A stretch of DNA of 64,000 bases, taken from NCBI GenBank assembly GCA_017859955.1, contig JAFNAB010000024.1, positions 1 through 64,000 of the forward strand, written 5' to 3'. The translations under genes and the position numbers were made by a program. How positions within the stretch are numbered: position 1 is the stretch's first letter; every line of letters starts with the position of its first letter. Positions 1-8,837 of the stretch are shown here, piece after piece. The notes under the pieces are model-generated. The model saw only the letters and a program-made list of their open reading frames with translations, did not search any database and had not been told where the DNA came from. The stretch is from Holophagaceae bacterium (GTDB taxonomy: Bacteria > Acidobacteriota > Holophagae > Holophagales > Holophagaceae).

Positions 1-153
1 CTGGAGGAAGCCCTTGCCAGGTATGAGGAAGGCGTTCTTCTCAGCCGCACCCTTCAGAACCAGTTGGTAGAAGCCCAACGCAAGGTTCTCGTGCTCAAGC
101 AGAGCCTCGGGGGCGAGTATCGGGCTGAGCCTTTGGATGGAGACCCTTCGTGA
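1..153 (+). CDS. xseB: Exodeoxyribonuclease VII small subunit, 3' part
   Basis: Only the last 50 codons are in the window; the start lies upstream. The visible peptide begins LEEALARYEEGVLLSR and continues as a charged helix with QLVEAQRKVLVLKQ, which matches the conserved core of the XseB helical hairpin. XseB partners with XseA to degrade single-stranded DNA to oligonucleotides. The TGA stop (151-153) overlaps the GTG start of ispA. The xseB-ispA-dxs order is common in bacteria and supports the call. Confidence 0.85.
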   Translation: MEEALARYEEGVLLSRTLQNQLVEAQRKVLVLKQSLGGEYRAEPLDGDPS

Positions 154-1055
154 AACTGAATTCCTCCGACCAGGTTCGTTCGGACCTGGATCGATTGCTC
201 CCCCTTTTCGATGCCGTCTACCTCAGAACCTTTGAAGCCGGGGAGGCACCCCGGCTGGCAGAGGCCATCTGCTACAGCCTTCGAGCCGGGGGCAAGCGGG
301 TGCGTCCTGTGCTCTGCATGCTGGCCGCCGAGTGTGTCGGGGGCTCGGCTGAGGGGGCCCTGGCCTGCGGCCTTGCTCTGGAGTACATCCACACCTACTC
401 CTTGATCCATGACGATCTCCCGGCTATGGACGACGATGATCTTCGCCGAGGCCAACCCACCAGCCATAAAGTCTTTGGGGAAGGCCAAGCGATCCTCGCC
501 GGAGATGGCCTGCTGACGGAGGCCTTCCAGGTGCTCGCAACGGCCTCTTCCCTGGCGGTGGAACGTCGGGTCGAGCTGGTCTCTCTCCTGGCTGAGGCGG
601 CTGGCTGGCGCGGCATGGTCGGTGGGCAATCCCTTGACCTGGATGGAGAGATCCTGACCCGCTCGGGCCAGTCCTATGGGCTTGACCATCTCCAACTCAT
701 CCATCGTCTCAAGACCGGGGCTCTGATCCGGGTCTCCCTGGAGATGGGGGCGGTGGCTGCAGGAGCCGATGCTGCACAGCGTAAGACGCTCCGCGAGGCA
801 GGAGCCGCCATGGGCTTGGCTTTCCAGATTCAGGACGATTTGCTCGACGAGACATCCACCGATGAACAGATGGGCAAGCGAGTGAACAAGGACCAGGATC
901 GGGGAAAGATCACCTATCCCAAGCTGTTGGGGGTGGATGGGGCCCGGCGGGCCCTGGCCGAGGCTACCGGGCAGGCGGTCTCCCTACTGAGCACCCTGCC
1001 CCATCCCGAGTCCCTGATCGCCTGGGCCCACTTCATGGCGGAGCGAACCTCTTGA
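150..1055 (+). CDS. ispA: Polyprenyl (farnesyl/geranyl) diphosphate synthase
   Basis: A 301-residue prenyltransferase of the trans-isoprenyl diphosphate synthase family. It condenses IPP with allylic diphosphates to make FPP or GGPP in the cytosol. The first Asp-rich motif is seen in LIHDDLPAMDDDD (around residue 90) and the second in QIQDDLLD (around residue 230). GGKRVRP near residue 50 is the IPP-binding segment. The GTG start gives the four-base GTGA overlap with xseB, and the gene overlaps dxs at its end, so the three form one operon for isoprenoid precursors. Chain length cannot be fixed from sequence alone. Confidence 0.93.
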   Translation: MKLNSSDQVRSDLDRLLPLFDAVYLRTFEAGEAPRLAEAICYSLRAGGKRVRPVLCMLAAECVGGSAEGALACGLALEYIHTYSLIHDDLPAMDDDDLRRGQPTSHKVFGEGQAILAGDGLLTEAFQVLATASSLAVERRVELVSLLAEAAGWRGMVGGQSLDLDGEILTRSGQSYGLDHLQLIHRLKTGALIRVSLEMGAVAAGADAAQRKTLREAGAAMGLAFQIQDDLLDETSTDEQMGKRVNKDQDRGKITYPKLLGVDGARRALAEATGQAVSLLSTLPHPESLIAWAHFMAERTS

Positions 1056-2956
1056 ACAGTTACCCGATGCTTGAATCCCTGGCGGCTCCCCAGCAGATCC
1101 GTCAGTTCACTCCTGCCCAACTGGAGCGCTTGGCCAAAGAGCTCCGCACCTTCCTCATCGACTCCGTCAGTGAAACCGGAGGCCATTTCAGCTCCAACCT
1201 GGGGGTTGTGGAGCTGACGGTAGCCCTCTTCCATGAGTTCGACTTCCTGCATGACCGGGTGGTATGGGATGTGGGTCATCAAGCCTACCCCCACAAGATT
1301 CTTTCCGGACGCATGAAGCTCTTCCCGACTCTTCGCAAGCACGGGGGACTCTCGGGCTTCCTGAAGCGCGAGGAAAGTCCCTACGACCACTTTGGGGCAG
1401 GCCATTCCAGCACCAGCATCTCCGCCGCTCTGGGTATGGCCAAGGCCCGGGATCTCCAGAAGCAGGATTTCACCAGCATTGCGGTGATCGGAGACGGGTC
1501 CCTTACAGCCGGGCAGGCCTTTGAAGGACTCAACCAGGCGGGTTACCTGGAAACCCGCAAGTTCATGGTGATCCTCAACGATAACGATATGAGCATCAAC
1601 CCCAATGTGGGGTCCCTCCAGGGGTACCTCAACCAGATGATTTCGGGGCAGTACTACCGTCGATGGCGGGATCGTATCGAAGGGGCCATCAAGGTCATCC
1701 CCATCGCAGGGGTCAGCCGTCGCTTGGCCCAGGCCGCCAAGTGGAGCGAGGAGGCCTTCAAGCGCATCGCCATTCCAGGGCTGCTCTTTGAAGATTTGGG
1801 TTTCCGGTATGTGGGGCCCGTCAATGGGCACGATATGGGAGCCCTTCTCAATGGTTTCGAGGAGGCCAAGGCCTGGATGGAGGAAGGCCCCGTCCTGTTC
1901 CACGTTCAGACCAAGAAGGGGTACGGGTACGACCCCGCCCAAAGGGACCCCCTCAAGTGGCATGGTGTCACTGCCTTCGATGCAGAGGCCGGGGAGATGA
2001 AGGCCTCGGCTGGAGCGGCGGCACCATCCTATACCCAGGTTTTCGGGACCACCCTGGTGGACCTGGCGCAGCGGGATGAGAAGATCGTGGCCATCACGGC
2101 GGCCATGCTGGATGGCACCGGTCTCAATCTCTTTCAGGATGCCCTGCCTGATCGCTGTTTCGACGTGGGCATTGCCGAACAGCATGGCGTCACCTTTGCC
2201 GCGGGCATGGCGGCCCAGGGGCTCAGGCCTATTTGCGCCATATACTCCACTTTTCTTCAGCGTGGCTTCGACCAGGTGCTGCACGATGTCTGTCTCCAGG
2301 ATCTGCCGGTGACCTTTGCCCTGGACCGGGCGGGGATCGTCGGTGCTGACGGCCCCACTCATCATGGTCTCTACGACCTGGCCTTCCTTCGGCTCATGCC
2401 CAACATGATCCTCATGGCCCCCAAGGATGAGAACGAGTTGCGCAGGATGCTGCTCACGGCGCTCTATTGCGGCCATCCGGCGGCCCTTCGCTACCCCCGG
2501 GGCCAGGGGCTGGGTGTGCCCTTGGAATCCCCCATTTCTCCGCTGCCCATCGGCAAGGGGGAACTCCTGCGGGAGGGCAGGGATATTCTGCTGGTCGCCA
2601 TCGGCTCTATGGTAGCGCCGGCCCTAGAGGTCGCGAGCCATCTGGAAGGCCAGGGGCACTCCTGCGCCGTCATCAATGCACGCTTCGTAAAGCCTCTGGA
2701 CCACGAACTGATCCGGGAGTGGAGCCAGAAGGTCTCCAAAATCGTCACTCTTGAGGAGGGTTGCGTTTCCGGCGGCTTTGGCGCTGCCGTCAGCGAGTCC
2801 TTGGCCGAAGCCGACATCGTGAAGCCCATCCTGCACTGCGCTGTTCCGGACGGCATTGTGCCTCACGGGTCCCAAGCCCTACTTCTGGAGGAGCAGGGCA
2901 TTGGACCCAAGGTGCTCAAGGAAAGGATCGAGGCCTTCCTAGGCGGGGGTGAGTAG
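1052..2956 (+). CDS. dxs: 1-deoxy-D-xylulose-5-phosphate synthase
   Basis: A 634-residue thiamine-diphosphate enzyme making DXP from pyruvate and glyceraldehyde-3-phosphate, the first step of the MEP pathway. Visible hallmarks are VWDVGHQAYPHKILSGR, the TPP/Mg motif GDGSLTAGQAFEGLN, the transketolase pyrimidine domain with FDVGIAEQHGVTFAAG, and the C-terminal domain. The TTG at 1052 overlaps the ispA stop; an in-frame ATG at 1067 (MLESLAAPQQ) is an equally plausible start and fits the usual family N-terminus. The gene ends in TAG. Its last 18 bases overlap the convergent gene at 2939-3430. Confidence 0.96.
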   Translation: MNSYPMLESLAAPQQIRQFTPAQLERLAKELRTFLIDSVSETGGHFSSNLGVVELTVALFHEFDFLHDRVVWDVGHQAYPHKILSGRMKLFPTLRKHGGLSGFLKREESPYDHFGAGHSSTSISAALGMAKARDLQKQDFTSIAVIGDGSLTAGQAFEGLNQAGYLETRKFMVILNDNDMSINPNVGSLQGYLNQMISGQYYRRWRDRIEGAIKVIPIAGVSRRLAQAAKWSEEAFKRIAIPGLLFEDLGFRYVGPVNGHDMGALLNGFEEAKAWMEEGPVLFHVQTKKGYGYDPAQRDPLKWHGVTAFDAEAGEMKASAGAAAPSYTQVFGTTLVDLAQRDEKIVAITAAMLDGTGLNLFQDALPDRCFDVGIAEQHGVTFAAGMAAQGLRPICAIYSTFLQRGFDQVLHDVCLQDLPVTFALDRAGIVGADGPTHHGLYDLAFLRLMPNMILMAPKDENELRRMLLTALYCGHPAALRYPRGQGLGVPLESPISPLPIGKGELLREGRDILLVAIGSMVAPALEVASHLEGQGHSCAVINARFVKPLDHELIREWSQKVSKIVTLEEGCVSGGFGAAVSESLAEADIVKPILHCAVPDGIVPHGSQALLLEEQGIGPKVLKERIEAFLGGGE

Positions 2957-3430
2957 CCGCCGCATATCGCCCAAGAGGCGCTCCAGTTCTTCCACCGTCA
3001 GATTCAGCGGCACCTGCTGCTTGACCTCGTCCTTGCGGTAGAAGGCAATGCGCTTCACGATGACCTTGTCCCGACCGATACAGATCTCGTTGAACTGGAT
3101 CTGGGTGTCATCCTTGTAGGGAGGGAGACTCCTGAGCTGGATATACATCCCGCGGCGGTCGTGGTCCACGATTTCCAGATGCTCCCGGAGATAGGTTGCC
3201 TGGCGGGTCATGGTTTCGGCCTTGGAGCGGAGCTTGGCGAAGCTCTGCTTCTTGGGGGCATTGTGGATCAGCGAAAGCTGGGCAACGTCAACGGACTTGC
3301 CGTTGCGCCGAATCTCTCCCTGGAGTAGGCCGTTTCCCGCCAGATCCACTTCCTGGACCAGGTCATACCCCTTGAAGTCACCAGGAAGGACAGAGTCATC
3401 GTAGCGCTTGGCCTTGCGGGAAGACTTCAT
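2939..3430 (-). CDS. Hypothetical protein, DUF-like, 163 aa
   Basis: No family recognised. The chosen ATG at 3430 is preceded by a GAGG Shine-Dalgarno at good spacing; a longer reading to 3508 lacks one. The product is soluble and charged, starting MKSSRKAKRYDDSV, with a central basic helical stretch (AKLRSKAETMTRQATYLREH) and a mixed beta region ending TVEELERLLGDMRRLL. There is no signal peptide or membrane segment. The 3' end overlaps dxs tail-to-tail. A PilZ-like or RNA-binding fold is possible but I see no diagnostic motif. Confidence 0.6.
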   Translation of the reverse strand: MKSSRKAKRYDDSVLPGDFKGYDLVQEVDLAGNGLLQGEIRRNGKSVDVAQLSLIHNAPKKQSFAKLRSKAETMTRQATYLREHLEIVDHDRRGMYIQLRSLPPYKDDTQIQFNEICIGRDKVIVKRIAFYRKDEVKQQVPLNLTVEELERLLGDMRRLLTPA

Positions 3431-3619
3431 GGCTGCCTCGTATTCCAGTGACGTAGAAGTGCACGGAGTGGGAAAATATTGCCGATTGGTCTGCCTTGAA
3501 GTGCTCAAAATGCCTTATTTGGACATTTCGGGACCGAGAGTGCATGGAATATCGGGCAAAGCTTTCCAGTTGTCGAGGCCTTTCCATCATTTTTAGGGCA
3601 AAAAACGCAAGCTGAGGAT

Positions 3620-4591
3620 CTACAAGCTCTTGGGCCACCGGACGGTGTAGAGGCTTCGTTCAAGGGACCGGGAGTACGGCGTCCAGTTTCCGGTGCCCGC
3701 TCCATCCTGAATGCCCTTGAAGATGCCTTCGAGCTTGCCGTCCAGATCGTCGAGGTAGTGGACCAGGAGCGCCTCAGGTGTCTTGGGCACCACAGGGGAG
3801 CCGAATTCCTGGCGACCATGATGGCTTAGGACGATGTGGAGGATCTGGAGCCGGAGTTCCTCCGGGAAGGGCCCCAGCTTGTCCATGGCCTGGCTGATCC
3901 AGAGGGTCTCCAGGGAGATGTGCCCCAGGAGGTTGCCCACATCCGAATAACCGAAGCTGCGCTGATAGGTGAGTTCGGCGGTTTTGCCGAGATCATGGAG
4001 GAGGACACCAGCCATCACCAGGTCGGCGTTCAACTGCTGGTAGTGGGCACAGGCCCGCTCCGCCATGCTGGCCACGGACAGAGTATGCTCCAGGAGGCCC
4101 CCCAGGCAGACATGATGCATGCTCTTGGCGGCCGGGGCCCGGGAGAAGGCCTGGCGGTGTTCGGTGTTCTCCTGGAGGATGGCCGAAAGGAGCTTCCGGA
4201 TCCAGGGATCCCTCACCCCCTCGATTCGTCGGTCCAGCTCCCCGAGCATCTCGTCGATGGGGCGCTCACTGGTGGGGAAGAACTGGGAAAGGTCTCCCAC
4301 CTCTTCATCTGTGGCGAATCTTACCTTGTCCAGCTTGAACTGGAGGCGACCATTGAAGCTGGTGACGGTTCCCTTCACCTTGAGGAAGGCTTCCGGCTGG
4401 ACCAGGTCCAGGTCCCCCTCCACTGCTCTGAGATCCCAAAGGAATGCCTTCAAGTCCCCAGAGGCATCGCCCAGCTTGGCCTCCAGATACTCGGTGCCCT
4501 TGGCGCTGGTCTTGTAGGCGGTTTCCAAGGCCAGGAGGAAGCCCACGAAGGGATCTCCCTCTTTGAGGGTCTTGAGCAGTGGTTGGGTCAT
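3620..4591 (-). CDS. OB-fold plus HD-domain 3'-5' exoribonuclease (YhaM-like)
   Basis: A 323-residue protein. Residues ~10-110 look like an OB-fold nucleic-acid-binding domain (KVKGTVTSFNGRLQFKLDKVRF). Residues ~155-300 form an HD phosphohydrolase domain, with SMHHVCLGGLLEHTLSV (first His), VLLHDLGKT (HD pair) and VLSHHGRQEFGSPV. This two-domain order is that of the YhaM family of RNA exonucleases. The ATG at 4591 follows the S4-protein gene directly with a two-base gap, so it sits at the end of the foldase/S4 operon. Exact substrate is inferred from the family. Confidence 0.8.
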   Translation of the reverse strand: MTQPLLKTLKEGDPFVGFLLALETAYKTSAKGTEYLEAKLGDASGDLKAFLWDLRAVEGDLDLVQPEAFLKVKGTVTSFNGRLQFKLDKVRFATDEEVGDLSQFFPTSERPIDEMLGELDRRIEGVRDPWIRKLLSAILQENTEHRQAFSRAPAAKSMHHVCLGGLLEHTLSVASMAERACAHYQQLNADLVMAGVLLHDLGKTAELTYQRSFGYSDVGNLLGHISLETLWISQAMDKLGPFPEELRLQILHIVLSHHGRQEFGSPVVPKTPEALLVHYLDDLDGKLEGIFKGIQDGAGTGNWTPYSRSLERSLYTVRWPKSL

Positions 4592-4593
4592 GT

Positions 4594-4920
4594 TCAGTGC
4601 TCCCTGGGGGGCTTGGGGCGGGGCAGGGTGGGGTCTTCGAAAGCCCCTTCGTCCACGGGCAGGCGCCGGTCTTCCAGGATCTCCACATAGGACCACTGGT
4701 CGGATTTGGCGATGTTGCCCTCGGGGATGCCCAGGATACGGACCTTGAGAGCCCGGTTGTAGATGGGGAAGGCCAACTCGTCGTTGGTTTTGACCTCAAA
4801 ACTGGCCTTGCGGGGCGTGCCGTTCACCCGGACCATGCCCTCCTCGCAAAGCTCACGGGCAAGTTCCCGGCGCTTGAGGAGGTAGGTCTTCTTGAGGAAT
4901 AGATCCAGACGCAAGGTCAT
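4594..4920 (-). CDS. S4-domain RNA-binding protein (Hsp15/RqcP-like)
   Basis: A 108-residue protein whose first ~60 residues are an S4 RNA-binding domain: MTLRLDLFLKKTYLLKRRELARELCEEGMVRVNG in pattern, with the KR..A and V.VNG positions. Family members bind 50S subunits carrying stalled peptidyl-tRNA or other structured RNA. The C-terminal ~45 residues are an extension ending in a proline-rich tail. The start overlaps the stop of the upstream foldase gene (ATGA), showing translational coupling. Whether it acts as RqcP or Hsp15 cannot be decided here. Confidence 0.8.
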   Translation of the reverse strand: MTLRLDLFLKKTYLLKRRELARELCEEGMVRVNGTPRKASFEVKTNDELAFPIYNRALKVRILGIPEGNIAKSDQWSYVEILEDRRLPVDEGAFEDPTLPRPKPPREH

Positions 4921-5891
4921 CCCTTCAGCAACTTGTCTTTGGGCACCATGTATCGGATATTTGCCCGGATTCGCAACCCATTGAGGTAGTTCTGGATCGC
5001 ATTCTGGGCCTTGGGCTCCTGAAGCTTGCCCATGATCTGGGCCTTGACCTCGGAGAAAGGCTTGGGCTGATCCTCCTCGGATGCCAGGAGCTGTACCAGG
5101 TAGATGTCCTTATCGGTCTCGATGGGGCCCGAAACCTGGTTGGGCTTGAGGGCCAGGGCGGCCTGCTCGATGGCTGGCCGGAGGAGCCCCTTCCCCATCC
5201 ATCCCAGATCACCACCTGTGCTGCGGCTGGGGCTGGTGGAATGGGCCTGGACCAGTTCCTCGAAGGACTTGCCCTCCTTGAGTCCAGCCTGGATGGCGGC
5301 CAGCGCGCTCTTGGCCGCCTCAAGCTCTCCCGGGGTGGCTCCCTTGGCAAGCACCAGCTCCCGGATCCGGAGTCGGTTGGGCTTGCGGTACTCATCCTTA
5401 TGGTCTTCGTAGTAGGCGCGCAGTTCCTGGTCCTCGATGGCCACCTTGGAGTAGACCTCCCGGCGCAGGACTTCCTGGCGAGTGATTTCCTGCTTCTGGC
5501 GCAGGAGCCACTCGGGCAGGCCGATGCCGGCACTGGCCCGGAGGGCCCGCTCGAAGTCCGCATCGGAAGCGAAGTTGTTCTGCTTCTTGATGTCTTCCAC
5601 GTAGTTGTGGAGGTAGTCCTCAGGGATGACGATTCCCAGGTCCACCGCCTTGTCCTCCAGGACAAAGCTGTCGATCAGGCCCTGGAGGGTCTTCTCGCGG
5701 GCGTCCTGGAGTTTCTCGTCCAACTGCTTGCCGGAGAACTGGCGGTAGAGTGCGGCGTTCTCCTGTTCCACCGCCTGCTGCATGGTGCGCCGGGTGATGA
5801 GGTGGTTGTTGACGATGACCAGGATCTCCTCCCGGACCTCGCCTCCTGCGAAGACAACGGCCGGAAGGAGAAATGGGATGGCCTTTCTCAT
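4917..5891 (-). CDS. Periplasmic peptidyl-prolyl isomerase, SurA-type
   Basis: A 324-residue exported foldase. The N-terminus (MRKAIPFLLPAVVFAGG) is a short signal peptide. Residues ~20-170 are a SurA N-domain (ILVIVNNHLITRRTMQQAV). Residues ~175-280 are a parvulin domain: IRELVLAKGATP, STSPSRSTGGDLGWMGKG and LALKPNQVSGPIETDKDIYLVQL. The protein probably chaperones outer-membrane proteins in the periplasm. It is one of two adjacent parvulin-type genes; the start overlaps the end of the upstream one. The single parvulin domain makes it shorter than E. coli SurA. Confidence 0.88.
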   Translation of the reverse strand: MRKAIPFLLPAVVFAGGEVREEILVIVNNHLITRRTMQQAVEQENAALYRQFSGKQLDEKLQDAREKTLQGLIDSFVLEDKAVDLGIVIPEDYLHNYVEDIKKQNNFASDADFERALRASAGIGLPEWLLRQKQEITRQEVLRREVYSKVAIEDQELRAYYEDHKDEYRKPNRLRIRELVLAKGATPGELEAAKSALAAIQAGLKEGKSFEELVQAHSTSPSRSTGGDLGWMGKGLLRPAIEQAALALKPNQVSGPIETDKDIYLVQLLASEEDQPKPFSEVKAQIMGKLQEPKAQNAIQNYLNGLRIRANIRYMVPKDKLLKG

Positions 5892-6853
5892 TTGCCGGTT
5901 CCCTTGGTCTTGGCGGGCTTGGCGGCCGGAGTCTTGATGGTCACTTCCAGGCCCTTCTTGGCCTGGTCGATGTAGGCCCGGAAGATCTCCTCCTGGCGCT
6001 GGGGCAGCCAGGCCTGCTTGACCTTCTCCTTGACCTTCTCAAACTCAGGCGCTTCGCCGGGCATCTTCTTTTCCACCTGAATCAGGTGGTAGCCGAACTG
6101 GGTCTTGACGGGCTCGCTGATCTCGCCGGGGGTCTGTTTCTTGACGGTCTCTTCAAAGGCGGGCACAAACTGGCCGTAGGAGATGTTCTCGTAGAGGCCG
6201 CCCTTGTCCTTGCTACCGGGATCATCGGAGTATTCCTTTGCGAGATCTTCGATCTTCTTGCCACCCTTGAGTTCCGCAAGCACCTTGAGGGCCTTGGCCT
6301 TGGCCTCTTCGTCGCTCAGGCCCTTGCCTTCGGCACCGGGGTTCTCCTTGCTGCCGATGAGAATGTGGCGCACCGAGTACTTGTCCGGAGTCTTGAACTT
6401 GTCCTTGTGGCCCTCGAAGTAGGCCTTCAGGATCTCGTCCGTGGGCTTGGCCTGCTTCTGCAGGGCTTCGCCATCGCGCAGCATCAGCTCCTGAACCAGG
6501 GTCTCCTGTTCGCGCAGCGCCAGCTTCTTCTTGAATTTGGGGTCGGCGTCGAGCTTCTCCTGCTTGGCCTTGGCGGCCAGGATGTTGAAGTCCAGGAAAC
6601 GCTGGAGGTACTGGTTCTTCATTTCGGGAGAGGCGTTCACCAGGGAGCGCTGCTGGGCAGGCACCGCGAGTTCCAGGAAGGCGTCGAAATCGGACTGGCG
6701 GACTGCCTTCTTGCCGATCTGGGCCAGGATGGGATCCTCTGCGGGGGCAGCAACGGCCTTCTTGGGGGCCGGGCTTTCCTTCTTGGCCGTCGGAGCGGTG
6801 GTCTGCGCCACGAGGGCCAGGGAGAGCAGGGGAAAGAGCGCGCGTTTCAGCAT
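5888..6853 (-). CDS. Parvulin-type peptidyl-prolyl isomerase (PpiC/PrsA-like)
   Basis: A 321-residue exported foldase. The ATG at 6853 follows an AAAGG ribosome site and begins a signal peptide (MLKRALFPLLSLALVAQ) plus an Ala/Pro/Lys linker. Residues ~35-150 are a SurA-like helical domain. Residues ~165-270 are a parvulin domain with YSVRHILIGS, EYSDDPGSKDKGGLYENI and TQFGYHLIQVEKK, the core parvulin motifs. A longer reading to 6970 overlaps the neighbouring gene and has no signal sequence, so I reject it. It is coupled to the second foldase and likely serves envelope protein folding. Confidence 0.9.
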   Translation of the reverse strand: MLKRALFPLLSLALVAQTTAPTAKKESPAPKKAVAAPAEDPILAQIGKKAVRQSDFDAFLELAVPAQQRSLVNASPEMKNQYLQRFLDFNILAAKAKQEKLDADPKFKKKLALREQETLVQELMLRDGEALQKQAKPTDEILKAYFEGHKDKFKTPDKYSVRHILIGSKENPGAEGKGLSDEEAKAKALKVLAELKGGKKIEDLAKEYSDDPGSKDKGGLYENISYGQFVPAFEETVKKQTPGEISEPVKTQFGYHLIQVEKKMPGEAPEFEKVKEKVKQAWLPQRQEEIFRAYIDQAKKGLEVTIKTPAAKPAKTKGTGK

Positions 6854-6881
6854 GATCGGACCTTTATGAGGCTGTTGTGGA

Positions 6882-7547
6882 TCAATCCCGACGGCCGCCG
6901 AGGAGGCGCAGGATGGAGAGAAAGATGTTGAGGAGGCTGACGAAGAGGGAGAGGGCGAAGCCTGCGGCATCTTCAGTCTCGCCGCTGCGCAGCATGAGGG
7001 AGGTGTCGTAGAGGATCTTGGCGGAGCAGGCGATGACGATGACGGCTGAGATCAGGAGGTGCAGGACTTCGACATGGAGGAAGATGCCGATCAGGGAGCC
7101 CACCAGTGCGATGACCAGGCCCGTGGTGATGAAGCCGCCCAGGAAGCCGAAGTCGCGTTTGGAAACGAAGGCGACGAGGCTCAGCACCAGGAAATCGGCG
7201 GCGGTCATGCCCAGGGCGGCCACGACAATGCCGAAGCCGCCCTGTCGGATGGCGGCCATGGAGGCGAAACCGGCCAGGATGCCCGCGACGAAGGTAAAGG
7301 CGGCGAAGGCGAAGCGGTTCTGGGGGCGGCGGCGGCTGACGGAGTTGGCCCAGAAGAAGGTCCCGTAGAAGACCAGGATCAGGGCCAGAACGAAGAAGCG
7401 CCCCAGGACCGGGAAGAGGATCGCAGCCGCGAAGGGGGCGCTCATGGCGCCAACGCCCGCGACAAGAAATCCGCCCATGAGCCAGGCGTAGACACTGCGG
7501 ATGAAGCTGACACGGTCCTGAATGGTGGCGCTGCTGCTGTAAATCAT
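6882..7547 (-). CDS. Bax inhibitor-1/YccA family membrane protein
   Basis: A 221-residue polytopic protein with about seven hydrophobic segments, starting MIYSSSATIQDRVSFIRSVY. The family signature is seen in GMTAADFLVLSLVAF and near the C-terminus in AKILYDTSLMLRSG, where the acidic residues thought to gate a Ca2+/H+ leak lie. Bacterial members are inner-membrane proteins, often linked to FtsH quality control. The gene lies 28 bp upstream of the foldase pair on the same strand, so it may be the first gene of that envelope-stress-like operon. Function is by family only. Confidence 0.85.
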   Translation of the reverse strand: MIYSSSATIQDRVSFIRSVYAWLMGGFLVAGVGAMSAPFAAAILFPVLGRFFVLALILVFYGTFFWANSVSRRRPQNRFAFAAFTFVAGILAGFASMAAIRQGGFGIVVAALGMTAADFLVLSLVAFVSKRDFGFLGGFITTGLVIALVGSLIGIFLHVEVLHLLISAVIVIACSAKILYDTSLMLRSGETEDAAGFALSLFVSLLNIFLSILRLLGGRRD

Positions 7548-7691
7548 TGTTTCCTCAACTGGGCCCTGGATGGGAGGGGATTCAGGATTCTAGCATCCGG
7601 GTCTTGGCCGCGGGGATCATTGCCCTAAGCTGGACGGAGGGGCAGACTGTTCCCTACGTCCTGAAGTGGTCTTCAGGTTTTCAAGGTTCCC

Positions 7692-8837
7692 GTGAAAACA
7701 CCTCGGATCCCAGAACCCTGGCAAGAGCGCCTGGAAGAATGCGCCCGGGGGCGGGTTTCCAGGAGCCGGAACCGCAGCATTCAGCCCGCAGTCGGCCTGG
7801 ATTTTTCCTCCAATGACTATCTGGGGCTGCGCCGGGACCCCCGGCTGGCTGAAGCCGGGGAGAGGGCCGCCCGGAATTTTGGGTCGGGCTCCGGAGCCTC
7901 CAGGCTCCTCCGGGGCACGAGCCCCCTCCATGACGACCTGGAGAAGGAGTTGGCCCTCTGGAAGGGGCAGGGCGCCTGCCTCCTTTTCAATACTGGCTTC
8001 CAGTGCAATGCCACGGTCATTCCGTCCCTCCTCCAGCCGGGGGACGCAGTCTTCTCGGATGCCCTGAACCATGCCTCCATCGTGGACGGATGCCGGATGG
8101 CCAAGCTGAGGGGAGCCCACCTGGGCATCTATCGGCACCTGGACTTGGCGGACCTCCAGACCCAGCTCCATCGGTGGATGGCGGGGGCCAGCCGGGAGGC
8201 CCTGGCCCTGGTGGTGACCGATGCCGTTTTCAGCATGGACGGCGATATCGCCGACCTGCCGGCCCTGCTGGATATCTGCCACCGCCACCGGGCTCTGCTC
8301 ATGGTGGATGAGGCCCATGCATCCGGCCTGCTGGGGGCCACGGGGGCTGGTTTGTCAGAAACCCAGGGGGTTCACGGCCAAGTTCCCCTGCTCATGGGCA
8401 CCCTGGGGAAGGCCCTGGGCACCTTCGGAGCCTTCGTCGCCTGCGATCCCTTGCTGCGGGATCATCTGGTGAACCAATGCCGAGGCTTCATCTTCTCGAC
8501 GGCCCTGCCACCCTCGAGTGTTGGCGCTTCTCTAGAGGCTCTGCATCTGGCCCGGACCGAGACCTGGCGTCGGGAACGGGCTCTGGGGCACGCCCGCAGG
8601 CTGAGGGAAGCCCTGGCCCTGCCGGAAGGTGTCTCTCCCATCGTGCCCATCGTGATCGGGTCGGATGCTGATGCGATCCGGGTGGCGCGGGGGCTCCAGG
8701 ACCGGGGCTTCGACATCCGGGCCGTGCGTCCTCCCACCGTCCCGGAGGGCACCGCCCGTCTGCGGATTACAACGGGAGCCCACCAGGAGGAGGCCGATGT
8801 GGAGGCTCTGGTCCTGGCATTGCGGGAGCTGCTATGA
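7692..8837 (+). CDS. bioF: 8-amino-7-oxononanoate synthase
   Basis: A 381-residue PLP enzyme of the alpha-oxoamine synthase family. It joins pimeloyl-ACP/CoA and L-alanine in biotin synthesis. Visible marks are LDFSSNDYLGL near the N-terminus, GSGASRLLRGTSPLHDDLE, the VDEAHASGLLG Asp that pairs with the PLP ring nitrogen, and the Schiff-base lysine in MGTLGKALGTFGAFV. Start is GTG at 7692. It is first in a bioF-bioD-bioA cluster and overlaps bioD by ATGA. No bioB, bioC or bioH is in the window. Confidence 0.95.
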   Translation: MKTPRIPEPWQERLEECARGRVSRSRNRSIQPAVGLDFSSNDYLGLRRDPRLAEAGERAARNFGSGSGASRLLRGTSPLHDDLEKELALWKGQGACLLFNTGFQCNATVIPSLLQPGDAVFSDALNHASIVDGCRMAKLRGAHLGIYRHLDLADLQTQLHRWMAGASREALALVVTDAVFSMDGDIADLPALLDICHRHRALLMVDEAHASGLLGATGAGLSETQGVHGQVPLLMGTLGKALGTFGAFVACDPLLRDHLVNQCRGFIFSTALPPSSVGASLEALHLARTETWRRERALGHARRLREALALPEGVSPIVPIVIGSDADAIRVARGLQDRGFDIRAVRPPTVPEGTARLRITTGAHQEEADVEALVLALRELL